DNA of 62,488 bases, taken from assembly GCF_000519005.1 (NCBI RefSeq), contig NZ_JAER01000024.1:1-62488 (forward strand), read 5' to 3'. Source of the DNA: Nocardioides sp. J54 (GTDB lineage Bacteria; Actinomycetota; Actinomycetes; Propionibacteriales; Nocardioidaceae). The position numbers and the translations under genes were made by a program. Of the stretch, positions 18,499 through 26,648 are shown piece after piece (position 1 is the first letter of the stretch; each line of letters begins with the position of its first letter). The notes under the pieces were generated by a model. It worked only from the letters and a program-made list of their open reading frames with translations, had not been told where the DNA came from and did no database searches.

Positions 18499-19096
18499 GG
18501 GTGGGGAAGCGGGTGATGCCGGCGGGGGTGGCGGCGGCGGTGACCGGGCGGTCGTGCGGCTCGGAGGGCACGACGGGGAGCAGCTCGTCGTCGTAGAGCA
18601 GGACGCACGTGAAGGTGCCCACCGGCACCCGGCCGAGGGCTCGGTCGTAGGAGCCGCCGCCCCGGCCCAGGCGCAGGCCGTCGGCACCCACTGCCAAGCC
18701 GGGGACGAGCACGGCGTCGGCGGTGGCGACCGCGTCGACGCCGAGGGTGGGGGAGACCGGCTCCAGCAGCCCGCGGCGGGCGGGGGCGAGCGAGGTCGGG
18801 CCGTGGTAGGTCGCCCAGTCGAGGTCGTTGTCCGGCAGCAGCACCGGGAGCACGACCCGCTTGCCGGCCTCGACGAGGCGGTCGAGCAGGTCGGTGGTGC
18901 CGGGCTCGGTGCCGACCGAGACGTAGCAGGCGACCGTGGCGGCCCATCGGACCTCCGGTGCGGCGAGCAGGGCGTCGGCGATCGCGCGCGCCGCGGTGCC
19001 CACCTCGGCGAGCGGCCGGCGGCGCCGCGCGGTCAGCAGCTGGTCGCGGAGTGCGAGCTTTCCGATCGCACCGTGGCCGGTTTGCCCACTCGTCAC
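18494..19096 (-). CDS. 5-formyltetrahydrofolate cyclo-ligase
   Basis: A 200-residue cyclo-ligase that converts 5-formyl-THF to 5,10-methenyl-THF with ATP, recycling a stored folate. The N-terminal KLALRDQLLTARRRR lines up with the family start, and the C-terminal LRLGRGGGSYDRAL is the phosphate-binding signature. It starts at the GTG at 19096, only 23 bases from the divergent UGPase ATG. Its stop codon is embedded in the last unit of the 22-bp array. Cytosolic; gene order here is conserved among actinobacteria. Confidence 0.93.
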   Translation of the reverse strand: MTSGQTGHGAIGKLALRDQLLTARRRRPLAEVGTAARAIADALLAAPEVRWAATVACYVSVGTEPGTTDLLDRLVEAGKRVVLPVLLPDNDLDWATYHGPTSLAPARRGLLEPVSPTLGVDAVATADAVLVPGLAVGADGLRLGRGGGSYDRALGRVPVGTFTCVLLYDDELLPVVPSEPHDRPVTAAATPAGITRFPTR

Positions 19097-19112
19097 GCCG
19101 CAAGCCTACGAT
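19082..19112 (+). promoter_or_regulatory. leaderless promoter of the UGPase-Glp operon
   Basis: A TACGAT (TANNNT) -10 hexamer at 19107-19112 ends seven bases before the ATG at 19120, so transcription should begin at or next to the start codon. A TTGCCC at 19082 is a possible -35, spaced 19 bases. There is no Shine-Dalgarno sequence, which supports a leaderless mRNA. Confidence 0.5.
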
Positions 19113-19119
19113 CGGCAAC

Positions 19120-20529
19120 ATGGGTATGAGTGGGCGGAGCTCCGGGCTCGAGCTGGCGCGGGCCAAGATGGTCGACGCCGGCGTCGACCCCGTGGCGATC
19201 GAGACGTTCGCGCACTACTACCGGCTCCTCGAGCACGGTGAGACCGGGATGATCCCCGAGGCGAGCATCGAGCCGGTCGACATCGAGAGCATCGCCGACG
19301 TCGAGGTCCCCGACGACGTCGCCGCGAAGGCGATCGCGGAGACGGTTGCGATCAAGCTCAACGGCGGCCTCGGCACCTCCATGGGCATGGACCGGGCGAA
19401 GTCGCTGCTGTGCGTGCGCCGCGGGCTGTCCTTCCTCGACATCATCGCGCGGCAGACCCTCCACCTCCGCCGGGAGTACGGCGTCCGGCTGCCGCTGGTG
19501 CTGATGAACTCGTTCCGCACGTCGGCCGACTCGCTGGCCGCGCTGGCGAGGTACGAGGACCTCAAGCTCCCCGACCTGCCGCTGGAGTTCCGCCAGAACA
19601 TGGAGCCCAAGCTCCTCCTCGACAGCCTCAAGCCGGTCGAGTGGCCCAAGGACCCCGACCTCGAGTGGTGCCCGCCGGGCCACGGCGACATCTACACCGC
19701 GCTGCGCGGCACCGGCCTGCTCGACCAGCTCATCGAGCAGGGCTACCGCTACGCGTTCGTGTCGAACTCCGACAACCTCGGTGCCGTGCCCGCCCCGCGG
19801 GTCGCCGGCTGGTTCGCGGCGTCGGGTGCGCCCTTCGCGATCGAGGCGGTCCGTCGTACCCCCTCGGACAAGAAGGGTGGCCACTTCGCGCGCCGCAAGG
19901 CCGACGGACGGCTGGTGCTGCGCGAGACCGCGCAGACCCTGCCCGAGGACCGCGAGGCGCTGGCCGACCTCAGCCGGCACCAGTACTGCTCGACCAACAA
20001 CATCTGGTTCGACCTGCACGCCATGAAGGCGACCCTCGACGCGCGCGAGGGCGTGCTCGGGCTGCCGCTGATCCGCAACGAGAAGACCGTCGACCCGGCC
20101 GACCCGACCAGCCCGAAGGTGGTGCAGGTCGAGACCGCGATGGGCGCGGCGATCGAGGTGTTCGAGGGCGCCCGGCTGATCGAGGTCGGCCGCGACCGGT
20201 TCATCCCGGTCAAGACGACCAACGACTTGCTCGTGCTGCGCTCCGACGTCTACGAGATGGGCCCGGACTTCTCGCTCGACCAGGTCGCGGCGAACGTGCC
20301 CTACGTCGAGCTGGACGACAACCACTTCAAGGTCGTCGGCGAGTTCGACAAGCGCTTCCCCGAGGGGGCGCCGTCGCTGGCGAAGGCGTCCTCGCTGAAG
20401 GTGCAGGGCGACTGGACGTTCGGCCCGAACGTCCAGGTCGTCGGTGACGTCGAGCTCGACGGCAAGGGCGTGCAGCGCGTGCCGGCCGGCGAGGTGCTCT
20501 CCGGCGACCCCAGCGGGTCGGATGCCTGA
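19120..20529 (+). CDS. UTP-glucose-1-phosphate uridylyltransferase, eukaryotic-type (UDPGP family)
   Basis: A 469-residue UDP-glucose pyrophosphorylase of the UDPGP family found in eukaryotes and many actinobacteria, unrelated in length to bacterial GalU (about 300). The uridine-binding KLNGGLGTSMG motif lies near residue 74, followed by the catalytic centre around LMNSFRT and NSDNLGAV, and a C-terminal beta-helix-like segment (VQGDWTFGPNVQVVGDVEL). It makes UDP-glucose for glycan and storage-sugar synthesis. The ATG at 19120 fits a leaderless transcript; an ATG two codons later is possible. Its last codons overlap the Glp gene by 8 bases. Confidence 0.93.
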   Translation: MGMSGRSSGLELARAKMVDAGVDPVAIETFAHYYRLLEHGETGMIPEASIEPVDIESIADVEVPDDVAAKAIAETVAIKLNGGLGTSMGMDRAKSLLCVRRGLSFLDIIARQTLHLRREYGVRLPLVLMNSFRTSADSLAALARYEDLKLPDLPLEFRQNMEPKLLLDSLKPVEWPKDPDLEWCPPGHGDIYTALRGTGLLDQLIEQGYRYAFVSNSDNLGAVPAPRVAGWFAASGAPFAIEAVRRTPSDKKGGHFARRKADGRLVLRETAQTLPEDREALADLSRHQYCSTNNIWFDLHAMKATLDAREGVLGLPLIRNEKTVDPADPTSPKVVQVETAMGAAIEVFEGARLIEVGRDRFIPVKTTNDLLVLRSDVYEMGPDFSLDQVAANVPYVELDDNHFKVVGEFDKRFPEGAPSLAKASSLKVQGDWTFGPNVQVVGDVELDGKGVQRVPAGEVLSGDPSGSDA

Positions 20530-21688
20530 CCCCTCGGTCGCCGATCACCGCACGCGCGTCCGGCAGGCCCTCACACCCCTGCCCGGACCGGTCGAGGTGC
20601 CGCTGGCCGGTGCCCGCGGCCGGGTGCTCGCCGCCGACGTGGTGGCGGCCGTCGCCGTCCCGCCGTTCGACCACGCCGCGATGGACGGCTTCGCCGTGCG
20701 GGCGGCCGACATCGGGTCGGTGCCCGTCGAGCTGCCGGTCACCGGCGTCGTCGCCGCCGGTGACCCGGTCCCCGCCCTGCAGGCAGGTACGGCGATCCGG
20801 ATCATGACCGGTGCGGAGCTCCCGCCCGGTGCGGACCTCGTCGTCCCCTTCGAGTGGACCGCCGGCTCCGACCCGGTGCGGGTCCTCGAGACGGCTGCCG
20901 CGGGCCGCCACGTCCGCCGACGTGGCGAGGACGTCGACGCCGGTGAGGTCGCCGTACCGGCCGGAACCACGCTCGGTCCCGCCCACGTCGGCCTGCTCGC
21001 CTCCGTCGGGCACCGCACCGTCCCCGTGCGCCCCCGCCCGCGCCTCGGGGTGCTGTCCACCGGCGCCGAGCTGGTCAACGGCGACGTCCCCGACAGCAAC
21101 TCCGCCACCATCGCGGCAGCCGCCGCCGGCCTGGGCGCCGAGGTCACCTGCTTCGGCCCGGTCGGCGACGACCCCGCCGCCTTCCGCGCCCGTCTCCGCG
21201 ACGCCGCCGCGGCCTCCGACCTGGTCGTCACCACCGGCGGCATCTCCGCCGGCGACCACGACGTCGTCAAGGCCGTGCTGCGCGACGAGCCCGGCTTCTG
21301 GTTCGGCAAGGTCGCCCAGCGGCCCGGCCGGCCGCAGGGCTTCGGCGTCCTCGACGTCGACGGTCGCGCGGTGCCGGTGCTGACGCTGCCGGGCACGCCC
21401 GTCGCGGCGTACGGCGCCTTCCTGCTCTACGGCCGCGACGCACTCGCGGTCCTCGCCGGTGACCCGGCCGGGGCGCCCGTGCGGCGGGTCCGGCTCGGCG
21501 CGCCCGTCCACGCCGGCGACCGCACTGTTCTCCTTCCGGGCGTCTACGACGACAATGGCCACGTCGTCCCCCTCCCCGGCCACGCGGGGCACTCCCAGCG
21601 GCTGCTCGCCCGAGCCGAGGTGCTGCTGGTCGTGCCGCCCCTCGGGCGGACCCTGGAGGCGGAGGCGATCGAGGTGCTGGACCTGTGA
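20522..21688 (+). CDS. glp: MoeA-like molybdotransferase Glp (gephyrin-like)
   Basis: A 388-residue MoeA/gephyrin E-domain protein. It has the MoeA N-terminal PPFDHAAMDGFAVRAAD motif, the PAGTTLGPAHVGLLASVG linker, the molybdopterin-binding STGAEL / DSNS / TTGGIS segment, and LPGTPVAAYGAF. Sequence alone allows a Moco-synthesis role (molybdate insertion). Its place between UGPase and moaC, in an operon ending with the SepX/GlpR membrane protein, marks it as the likely orthologue of corynebacterial Glp, which binds FtsZ and its receptor GlpR in cell division. That assignment rests on synteny. The ATG overlaps the UGPase stop. Confidence 0.9.
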   Translation: MPDPSVADHRTRVRQALTPLPGPVEVPLAGARGRVLAADVVAAVAVPPFDHAAMDGFAVRAADIGSVPVELPVTGVVAAGDPVPALQAGTAIRIMTGAELPPGADLVVPFEWTAGSDPVRVLETAAAGRHVRRRGEDVDAGEVAVPAGTTLGPAHVGLLASVGHRTVPVRPRPRLGVLSTGAELVNGDVPDSNSATIAAAAAGLGAEVTCFGPVGDDPAAFRARLRDAAAASDLVVTTGGISAGDHDVVKAVLRDEPGFWFGKVAQRPGRPQGFGVLDVDGRAVPVLTLPGTPVAAYGAFLLYGRDALAVLAGDPAGAPVRRVRLGAPVHAGDRTVLLPGVYDDNGHVVPLPGHAGHSQRLLARAEVLLVVPPLGRTLEAEAIEVLDL

Positions 21689-21704
21689 ACCCGAGGGAGA
21701 TCTG

Positions 21705-22175
21705 ATGGCCGACCGGCTCACCCACGTCGACGAGTCCGGCGCTGCCCGGATGGTCGACGTCTCGGCGAAGGACGTGACCACCCGGGTCGCCCGCGCATCC
21801 GGCCGGGTCCTGGTCTCCCCGGAGGTCGTCGCGCTGCTGCGCGGGGACGGCGTGCCGAAGGGCGACGCGCTCGCGGTCGCCCGGATCGCGGGGATCATGG
21901 GCGCCAAGCAGACCCCGGCGCTGATCCCGCTGTGCCACCCGCTCGCCGTCTCCGGGGTGAAGGTCGACCTTTCCGTCGCCGACGACGCGGTCGAGATCGT
22001 GGCCACCGTCAAGACCACCGACCGCACCGGGGTGGAGATGGAGGCCCTCACCGCGGTCTCCGTCGCTGCCCTCACGGTCGTCGACATGGTCAAGGCCGTG
22101 GACAAGGCGGCCGTGATCACCGACGTGCGGGTCGAGTCGAAGTCCGGGGGCAAGTCGGGGGACTGGTCGCGGTGA
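21705..22175 (+). CDS. moaC: cyclic pyranopterin monophosphate synthase MoaC
   Basis: A 156-residue MoaC that converts the MoaA product to cyclic pyranopterin monophosphate in molybdenum-cofactor synthesis. THVDESGAARMVDVSAK opens the protein, with the conserved PLCHPL active-site loop near residue 77 and DRTGVEMEALTAVSVAALT later. The ATG at 21705 follows GAGGGAGA. Its stop overlaps the GTG of the next gene. Partners MoaA, MoaD and MoaE are not in the window. Confidence 0.97.
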   Translation: MADRLTHVDESGAARMVDVSAKDVTTRVARASGRVLVSPEVVALLRGDGVPKGDALAVARIAGIMGAKQTPALIPLCHPLAVSGVKVDLSVADDAVEIVATVKTTDRTGVEMEALTAVSVAALTVVDMVKAVDKAAVITDVRVESKSGGKSGDWSR

Positions 22176-22660
22176 GCGAGGGCAGCGGCCTGCCGGCCGT
22201 CGTGGTCGTCGCGTCCAACCGCGCCGCGGCCGGTGTGTACGACGACACGACCGGTCCGCTGATCGCCGACGCCCTGCGCTCGTGGGGGTTCACGGTGGGG
22301 GACCCCGTCGTCTGCCCGGACGGCGAGCCGGTCGGCCTGGCCATCGCCTCCGCCGTCGACGCCGGCGCGCGGGTCGTGCTCACCACCGGCGGCACCGGCC
22401 TCACCCCGACCGACCGGACCCCCGAGGTGACCCAGCCGCTGCTCGACCGCGAGGTCCCCGGCCTGGCCGAGGCGATCCGCGCGGCGGGTGTCGCGAAGGG
22501 CGTGCCGACCGCCGTGCTGTCCCGCGGGCTGGCCGGGGTCGCCGGCCGGGCGCTCGTGGTGAACCTGCCCGGCTCGCGCGGGGGAGTGAAGGACGCGCTC
22601 GAGGTGCTCGCGCCGGTCGTGCAGCACGCCGTCGAGCAGGTCGTCGGGAGCGACCATTGA
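22172..22660 (+). CDS. mog: molybdopterin adenylyltransferase (MogA/MoaB family)
   Basis: A 162-residue MogA/MoaB protein that adenylates molybdopterin before metal insertion. It has VVVVASNRAAAGVYDDTTGP at the N-terminus, the TTGGTGLTPTDRTPE molybdopterin-binding motif near residue 72, and NLPGSRGGVKDALEVLAP. The GTG overlaps the moaC TGA and its TGA overlaps the next gene's TTG, so translation of the set is coupled. Confidence 0.95.
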   Translation: MSEGSGLPAVVVVASNRAAAGVYDDTTGPLIADALRSWGFTVGDPVVCPDGEPVGLAIASAVDAGARVVLTTGGTGLTPTDRTPEVTQPLLDREVPGLAEAIRAAGVAKGVPTAVLSRGLAGVAGRALVVNLPGSRGGVKDALEVLAPVVQHAVEQVVGSDH

Positions 22661-23322
22661 GCAGCGGCACGGGGCGTGAGGCGCGGCCGGGGCGCGCGCG
22701 GATGGTGACCGGCACGCCCGGGAGGGCGTGGCCCAACGAGCTGATCTCCGGCACCGACCCGGTCGTGCGGCTCCGCCCGATCAGCCGCCGCGACGCGAAG
22801 GACTGGCGCTCGGCCCGCCGCCGCAACGCGCTCTGGCTGGCCCGGTGGGACGCGACCGCGCCGCCCGGCTCGGACGCGCGGCCGATGTCGTTCAAGGCGC
22901 TGGTGCGGCGGCTGCGCCGCTCGGCCCGCCGCGGCACGACCTTCCCGTTCGTCGTCGAGGTCGACGGCCGGTTCGCCGGCCAGGTCAGCGTCAACAACAT
23001 CGTCCGCGGGTCGGCGCAGTTCGCCTCCGTCGGCTACTGGATCGACCAGGACTTCGCCGGCCGCGGCATCATCCCGCGTGCCGTCGCGATGGTCATCGAC
23101 CACTGCTTCTTCACCGCCGGCCTGCACCGCATCGAGATCTGCATCCGCCCGGAGAACACCAACTCGCTGCGGGTGGTCGAGAAGCTCGGCATCCACGAGG
23201 TCGGCTACGCGCCGCACTTCCTGCACATCGACGGCGAGTGGCGCGACCACCGGATCTTCGCGGTGACCCGCGAGGAGGCGCCGCGCGGCGTGCTCGTCCG
23301 GCTCGACGAGCCGGAGGCCTGA
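22657..23322 (+). CDS. GNAT acetyltransferase (RimJ/RimL type)
   Basis: A 221-residue GNAT-fold enzyme of the RimJ/RimL N-acetyltransferase group, transferring acetyl from acetyl-CoA to a protein N-terminus or small amine. The acetyl-CoA loop is IDQDFAGRGIIPRAVAMV, followed by the typical LHRIEICIRPENTNSLRVVEKLG block. The TTG at 22657 overlaps the preceding stop and has GGGAG six bases upstream; an ATG at 22702 is the alternative. A short GCCCGC/GCGGGC hairpin follows the stop, perhaps ending or attenuating the operon before the SepX gene. Its target is unknown. Confidence 0.88.
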   Translation: MSSGTGREARPGRARMVTGTPGRAWPNELISGTDPVVRLRPISRRDAKDWRSARRRNALWLARWDATAPPGSDARPMSFKALVRRLRRSARRGTTFPFVVEVDGRFAGQVSVNNIVRGSAQFASVGYWIDQDFAGRGIIPRAVAMVIDHCFFTAGLHRIEICIRPENTNSLRVVEKLGIHEVGYAPHFLHIDGEWRDHRIFAVTREEAPRGVLVRLDEPEA

Positions 23323-23419
23323 GCCCGCTGCGGCCGCGGGCCGACGGGGATCACACGCGTCACACCAATCAGTTCGTGACACACCGATGCACTTGCGTCC
23401 CACTTCGAGCCGGGACTCC

Positions 23420-23425
23420 TAACCT
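23420..23425 (+). promoter_or_regulatory. -10 element of a probable leaderless sepX promoter
   Basis: TAACCT (TANNNT) ends six bases before the GTG at 23432, the spacing expected for a leaderless transcript. I see no convincing -35 at 16-19 bases, which is common in actinobacteria. Confidence 0.4.
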
Positions 23426-23431
23426 CTCGGT

Positions 23432-24388
23432 GTGGACCTGAGCGCACTGATCTTCGTCGCACTGGCGGTGGCCTGGGCGGTCTACCTCGTGCCGAAGGCG
23501 CTCAAGTACCACGAGGAGGACTCCGCGAACCGCTCGGTCGACGGGTTCTCCGACCGGCTGCGGGTGCTGGCCCGGCGCGAGCCGGTGTCCGCCTCCGAGG
23601 CCGAGCTGGTCACCGCAGGCGGCAAGCCGGCGAAGGCCCAGGAGCCGGCCGACGAGCCGGCGGCGACCATCGACCAGCCGGTCGCCGAGCAGCCCGAGCG
23701 AAGCGACGAGGAGCCCGCGGCGCCCACCCCTGCGCCGCGTGCCCCGCGTCCCGACCGCCTGGCCGACCTCACCCCGGAGGAACGGCGCCGCCGCCGTGCC
23801 CGGACGGCCGCCGCCCGGCGCGCCGCCGAGCGCCGCCGCCGCGTCTTCTCGACCCTGCTCCTCGCCACCCTGGTCGTCGCCGGCCTCGGCATCGGCAAGG
23901 TCATCGCCCTGGCGTGGACCGCGCTCCCCGCCGGACTCCTGGTGCTGTGGCTCGTCGCCTGCCGGGTCATGGTCCGCCGCGAGCGGGCCGTCCGTGCGGC
24001 CGCGAGCCGCCGTCGCCGCCGCACCCTCGCCGACGAGGCGATCGCCGCCGAGGACGCCGGCTCCGGAGCAACCGCCGACGAGCCGGCCGCAACCCTCGAT
24101 GCCGACGACGACACCGACAACACCGACGAGATCCCGGCGATCACCGCCGAGGTGCTCGACGAGGCGCCCGCCGCCGGCGGCTGGACGCCGGTCCCGGTGC
24201 CGCTGCCGACGTACGTCGCCAAGGCCCCCGCCGGCCGCACCGTGCGCACCATCGACCTCGACTCCACCGGCGTGTGGAGCTCGGGCCGCAACGAGGCCGA
24301 CTCCCAGCTCGCCCGCGAGGCCGACGCCCAGCGCGCGCAGGCCGAGGCCGACGCGCAGGTCGACGAGCGCCGCGCCTCCGGCTCCTGA
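23432..24388 (+). CDS. sepX: divisome membrane protein SepX/GlpR
   Basis: A 318-residue membrane protein matching the actinobacterial SepX/GlpR family by position and layout: a helix at the very N-terminus (LSALIFVALAVAWAVYLV), a disordered acidic/Pro-rich stretch, a dense Arg block (RRRRARTAAARRAAERRRR), a helix pair (VFSTLLLATLVVAGLGIG, LPAGLLVLWLVACRVM), then a long acidic C-terminal part with PTYVAKAPAGRTVRTIDL. In Streptomyces, SepX stabilises the divisome; in Corynebacterium the orthologue GlpR is the membrane receptor of Glp. It follows the glp-moaC-mog-GNAT genes. The GTG at 23432 fits a leaderless mRNA. Confidence 0.87.
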   Translation: MDLSALIFVALAVAWAVYLVPKALKYHEEDSANRSVDGFSDRLRVLARREPVSASEAELVTAGGKPAKAQEPADEPAATIDQPVAEQPERSDEEPAAPTPAPRAPRPDRLADLTPEERRRRRARTAAARRAAERRRRVFSTLLLATLVVAGLGIGKVIALAWTALPAGLLVLWLVACRVMVRRERAVRAAASRRRRRTLADEAIAAEDAGSGATADEPAATLDADDDTDNTDEIPAITAEVLDEAPAAGGWTPVPVPLPTYVAKAPAGRTVRTIDLDSTGVWSSGRNEADSQLAREADAQRAQAEADAQVDERRASGS

Positions 24389-24457
24389 CCCGCCCCTGAC
24401 CGGCCCTTGACCGGCTCCGGGTCGGGTAGGTCCTGCAGGGCGGGGTACCGCCCGGGC

Positions 24458-24922
24458 ATGACGCAGGAGAACGCAGCAGACCGCCAGGAAGCCCAGCAGG
24501 CGCGCGAGCAGGAGAAGCGGCAGGCCGACGAGTCGTCGACCGCCGTGTCGCCGGACACCCAGTTCTCCGACCCGGACCAGGTCGGCGACGAGCTGTCGCA
24601 CGACGACCTCGTCGGCAAGGGGCAGTCGACCGTCTTCGACGACCCGCCCAAGCCGCGGCACAGCTCCGACGTGGATCAGGGACCGAGCGGCTACGACAAC
24701 CCGCGCCCGCCGGGCACGGCCGACGAGGACCGGAACCCCGAGCAGGCGGAGTACTTCGGCAAGCACCGCGCCGAGAACGCCGACCAGGACGCCGAGCCGC
24801 CCACCTCGGGCTACGGCGAGGAGCCGGAGCAGGTCACCAGCCAGGACGACGCGACCGCCCAGACGTCGTACGGCGAGGACCAGGACGCGGCCCCGCCGGA
24901 CGCGCCCTACCAGCAGCCGTGA
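24458..24922 (+). CDS. acidic, disordered hypothetical protein
   Basis: A 154-residue protein very rich in Asp, Glu, Gln, Ser and Pro, with no hydrophobic core. The segments DPDQVGDELSHDDLVGKGQS and repeated SGYGEEP / TSYGEDQ / APYQQP give a low-complexity, intrinsically disordered look. I do not recognise a family. No good ribosome-binding site precedes the ATG. The codon bias matches the neighbours, so it is probably real. A terminator-like hairpin follows at 24935. Confidence 0.65.
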   Translation: MTQENAADRQEAQQAREQEKRQADESSTAVSPDTQFSDPDQVGDELSHDDLVGKGQSTVFDDPPKPRHSSDVDQGPSGYDNPRPPGTADEDRNPEQAEYFGKHRAENADQDAEPPTSGYGEEPEQVTSQDDATAQTSYGEDQDAAPPDAPYQQP

Positions 24923-24934
24923 CCCGCTGACCCG

Positions 24935-24950
24935 CGCCCCGCCCGGGGCG
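24935..24950 (+). terminator. GC-rich hairpin after the disordered-protein gene
   Basis: CGCCCC-GCCC-GGGGCG, a 6-bp stem 12 bases after the stop, without a T-run. It separates the upstream gene from tRNA-Ala. Confidence 0.45.
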
Positions 24951-25003
24951 GGGACCCGGATTCGGCGCCGCCCGAGGGGTGGTGCTACCGTTTCTCCTCG
25001 CTT

Positions 25004-25076
25004 GGGGGTGTGGCGCAGTTGGTAGCGCGTCTCGTTCGCAATGAGAAGGTCAGGGGTTCGAATCCCCTCACCTCCA
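25004..25076 (+). tRNA. tRNA-Ala (anticodon CGC)
   Basis: Cloverleaf: acceptor GGGGGTG with CACCTCC (one G-U pair), D-arm GCGC/GCGC, anticodon stem TCTCG/TGAGA around TTCGCAA, T-arm AGGGG/CCCCT, discriminator A at 25076. CCA is not encoded (CCC follows). A TACCGT at 24986-24991 about 12 bases upstream is a plausible -10. Confidence 0.95.
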
Positions 25077-25242
25077 CCCAGCGCCAGGGCTCCGGACCTC
25101 ATCGAGGGACGGGGCCCTGAGTCATTTCCGCCTCCTCCGGGACTCGGCGACCTCGCCGGCGAGCCGGACCGACGTGGCGCTGGTTGCGCCTCCCGGACCC
25201 GGGTACCTCGCCGCACGAGACCGCGACGCAGGAGGCGAGAGC

Positions 25243-26058
25243 GTGAGCACCAACCAGGAGCAACAGGTCGACCAGGCCACCATCCGGGCCGCCCTCGGCG
25301 TGCCCGAGGAGTTCGACGCGGCCGCGGAGACCGAGCGGAGGATCGCGTTCCTGGCCGACTACCTCGAGCGGTCCGGCGCGTCGGGCTACGTGCTCGGCAT
25401 CAGTGGGGGAGTCGACTCCACCGTCGCCGGGCGGCTGGCCAGCGACGCCTGCGAGCGCACCGGGAAGACGTTCACCGCGATGCGGCTGCCCTACGGCACG
25501 CAGGGCGACGAGTCCGACGCCGCCGCGGCCGTCGAGTTCATCGCCCCGACGCAGACGCTGACGGTCGACATCAAGCCCGCGGTCGACGCACTGCACGCCG
25601 CGACGACCGCCGACGACACCCCGCCCGAGGTCGCCGACTTCGTCAAGGGCAACATCAAGGCCCGCCAGCGGATGGTGGCACAGTACGCCGTCGCCGGCCG
25701 CCTCGGCGCGCTGGTGGTCGGCACCGACCAGGCCGCGGAGGCGGTGATGGGCTTCTTCACCAAGTACGGCGACGGCGCGTTCGACGTCGGGCCGCTGCTC
25801 GGCCTCACCAAGTCCCGGGTCCGGGCCATCGGCAGCGAGCTCGGTGCCCCCGCGCACCTCGTCGAGAAGGTGCCGACCGCCGACCTCGAGGACCTGCGCC
25901 CGGCGCTGCCCGACGAGGTCGCCTACGGCGTCACCTACGCCGAGATCGACGCCTACCTCGTCGGTGAGGACGTCGGCGAGCGGGCCGCCTCCGTCATCGA
26001 GGAGGCCTACCGGCGGACCGCCCACAAGCGGCAGCTGCCCCCGGGGCCGACGTCGTGA
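25243..26058 (+). CDS. nadE: ammonia-dependent NAD(+) synthetase
   Basis: A 271-residue NadE of the short, NH3-dependent type (no glutaminase domain; glutamine-dependent forms are over 540 residues). SGGVDST near residue 51 is the PP-loop that binds [15 protein letters not shown] and [21 protein letters not shown] bind deamido-[15 protein letters not shown] sequence closes the C-terminus. The GTG at 25243 follows GGAGGCGAG. The stop overlaps pncC by four bases, coupling the last step of NAD synthesis to nicotinamide-nucleotide salvage. Confidence 0.96.
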   Translation: MSTNQEQQVDQATIRAALGVPEEFDAAAETERRIAFLADYLERSGASGYVLGISGGVDSTVAGRLASDACERTGKTFTAMRLPYGTQGDESDAAAAVEFIAPTQTLTVDIKPAVDALHAATTADDTPPEVADFVKGNIKARQRMVAQYAVAGRLGALVVGTDQAAEAVMGFFTKYGDGAFDVGPLLGLTKSRVRAIGSELGAPAHLVEKVPTADLEDLRPALPDEVAYGVTYAEIDAYLVGEDVGERAASVIEEAYRRTAHKRQLPPGPTS

Positions 26059-26537
26059 GCGCCCCGTCCCAGCCCGCGGAGGCCGTCGCCCGCGCGGTCG
26101 ACCAGGTCGCGGACCATGCCACCGACCACGACCTCACCGTCGCCTGCGCGGAGTCGCTGACCGCCGGCGCCATCGCCAGCACGCTGGCTCGCGGCAAGGG
26201 CGCGTCGTCGTGGTTCGGCGGCGGGGTCGTGTCCTACATGAGCGAGGTGAAGTTCGAGGTCCTCGGCGTGACGCCCGGCCCGGTCATCACCGAGTCCTGC
26301 GCCCGGGAGATGGTCGACGGCGTCGCGGACCTGCTCGGCGCCGACCTGGCCGTCGCCGTCACCGGCGTCGGCGGACCGGACGACGAGGAGGGCGAGCCGC
26401 CCGGCACGGTCTACATCGGCACCCGCGTCGGCGGTCGGACCGAGGTGGTGCGCCGCGACTTCGACGGCGACCCGGCCGAGGTGCTGGACGAGACCGTCGC
26501 CACCGCGATCGAGGTGCTGCTCGAGCGGCTGGGGTGA
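26055..26537 (+). CDS. pncC: nicotinamide-nucleotide amidohydrolase (CinA C-terminal family)
   Basis: A 160-residue stand-alone CinA C-terminal domain that deamidates NMN to nicotinate mononucleotide, feeding NadE. The AESLTAG motif near residue 33 carries the catalytic serine, [11 protein letters not shown] the ligand loop, and [14 protein letters not shown] the second conserved loop. The GTG overlaps the nadE stop. The adjacent nadE makes the NAD-cycle role more likely than a competence role. A two-hairpin repeat begins 12 bases after the stop. Confidence 0.93.
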   Translation: MSAPSQPAEAVARAVDQVADHATDHDLTVACAESLTAGAIASTLARGKGASSWFGGGVVSYMSEVKFEVLGVTPGPVITESCAREMVDGVADLLGADLAVAVTGVGGPDDEEGEPPGTVYIGTRVGGRTEVVRRDFDGDPAEVLDETVATAIEVLLERLG

Positions 26538-26548
26538 GGCTGGCGGCG

Positions 26549-26626
26549 GTGCAGGAATCCCCGCTCAGCCGGGGATTCCCGCGCTTGTCGGCCGTTGCAA
26601 CGGCCAACAAGCGCAAGAAGAAGTCA
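26549..26626. repeat. two-hairpin dispersed repeat, copy B
   Basis: This better-preserved copy of 6162-6239 has a first stem GGAATCCCC / GGGGATTCC around GCTCAGCC and a second built on the perfect palindrome GGCCGTTGCAACGGCC (flanked by TTGTC/AACAA), then GCGCAAGAAGAAGTCA. Like copy A it lies between two convergent gene ends (pncC and the NTF2 gene), so a bidirectional transcript-end role is attractive. Confidence 0.85.
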
Positions 26627-26648
26627 TCAGGCTCCCGCCGCGAGCGGC

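Noticed and set aside
21689..21704. A molybdenum-cofactor riboswitch before moaC
   Set aside because: The gap is only 16 bases and holds just a ribosome-binding site.
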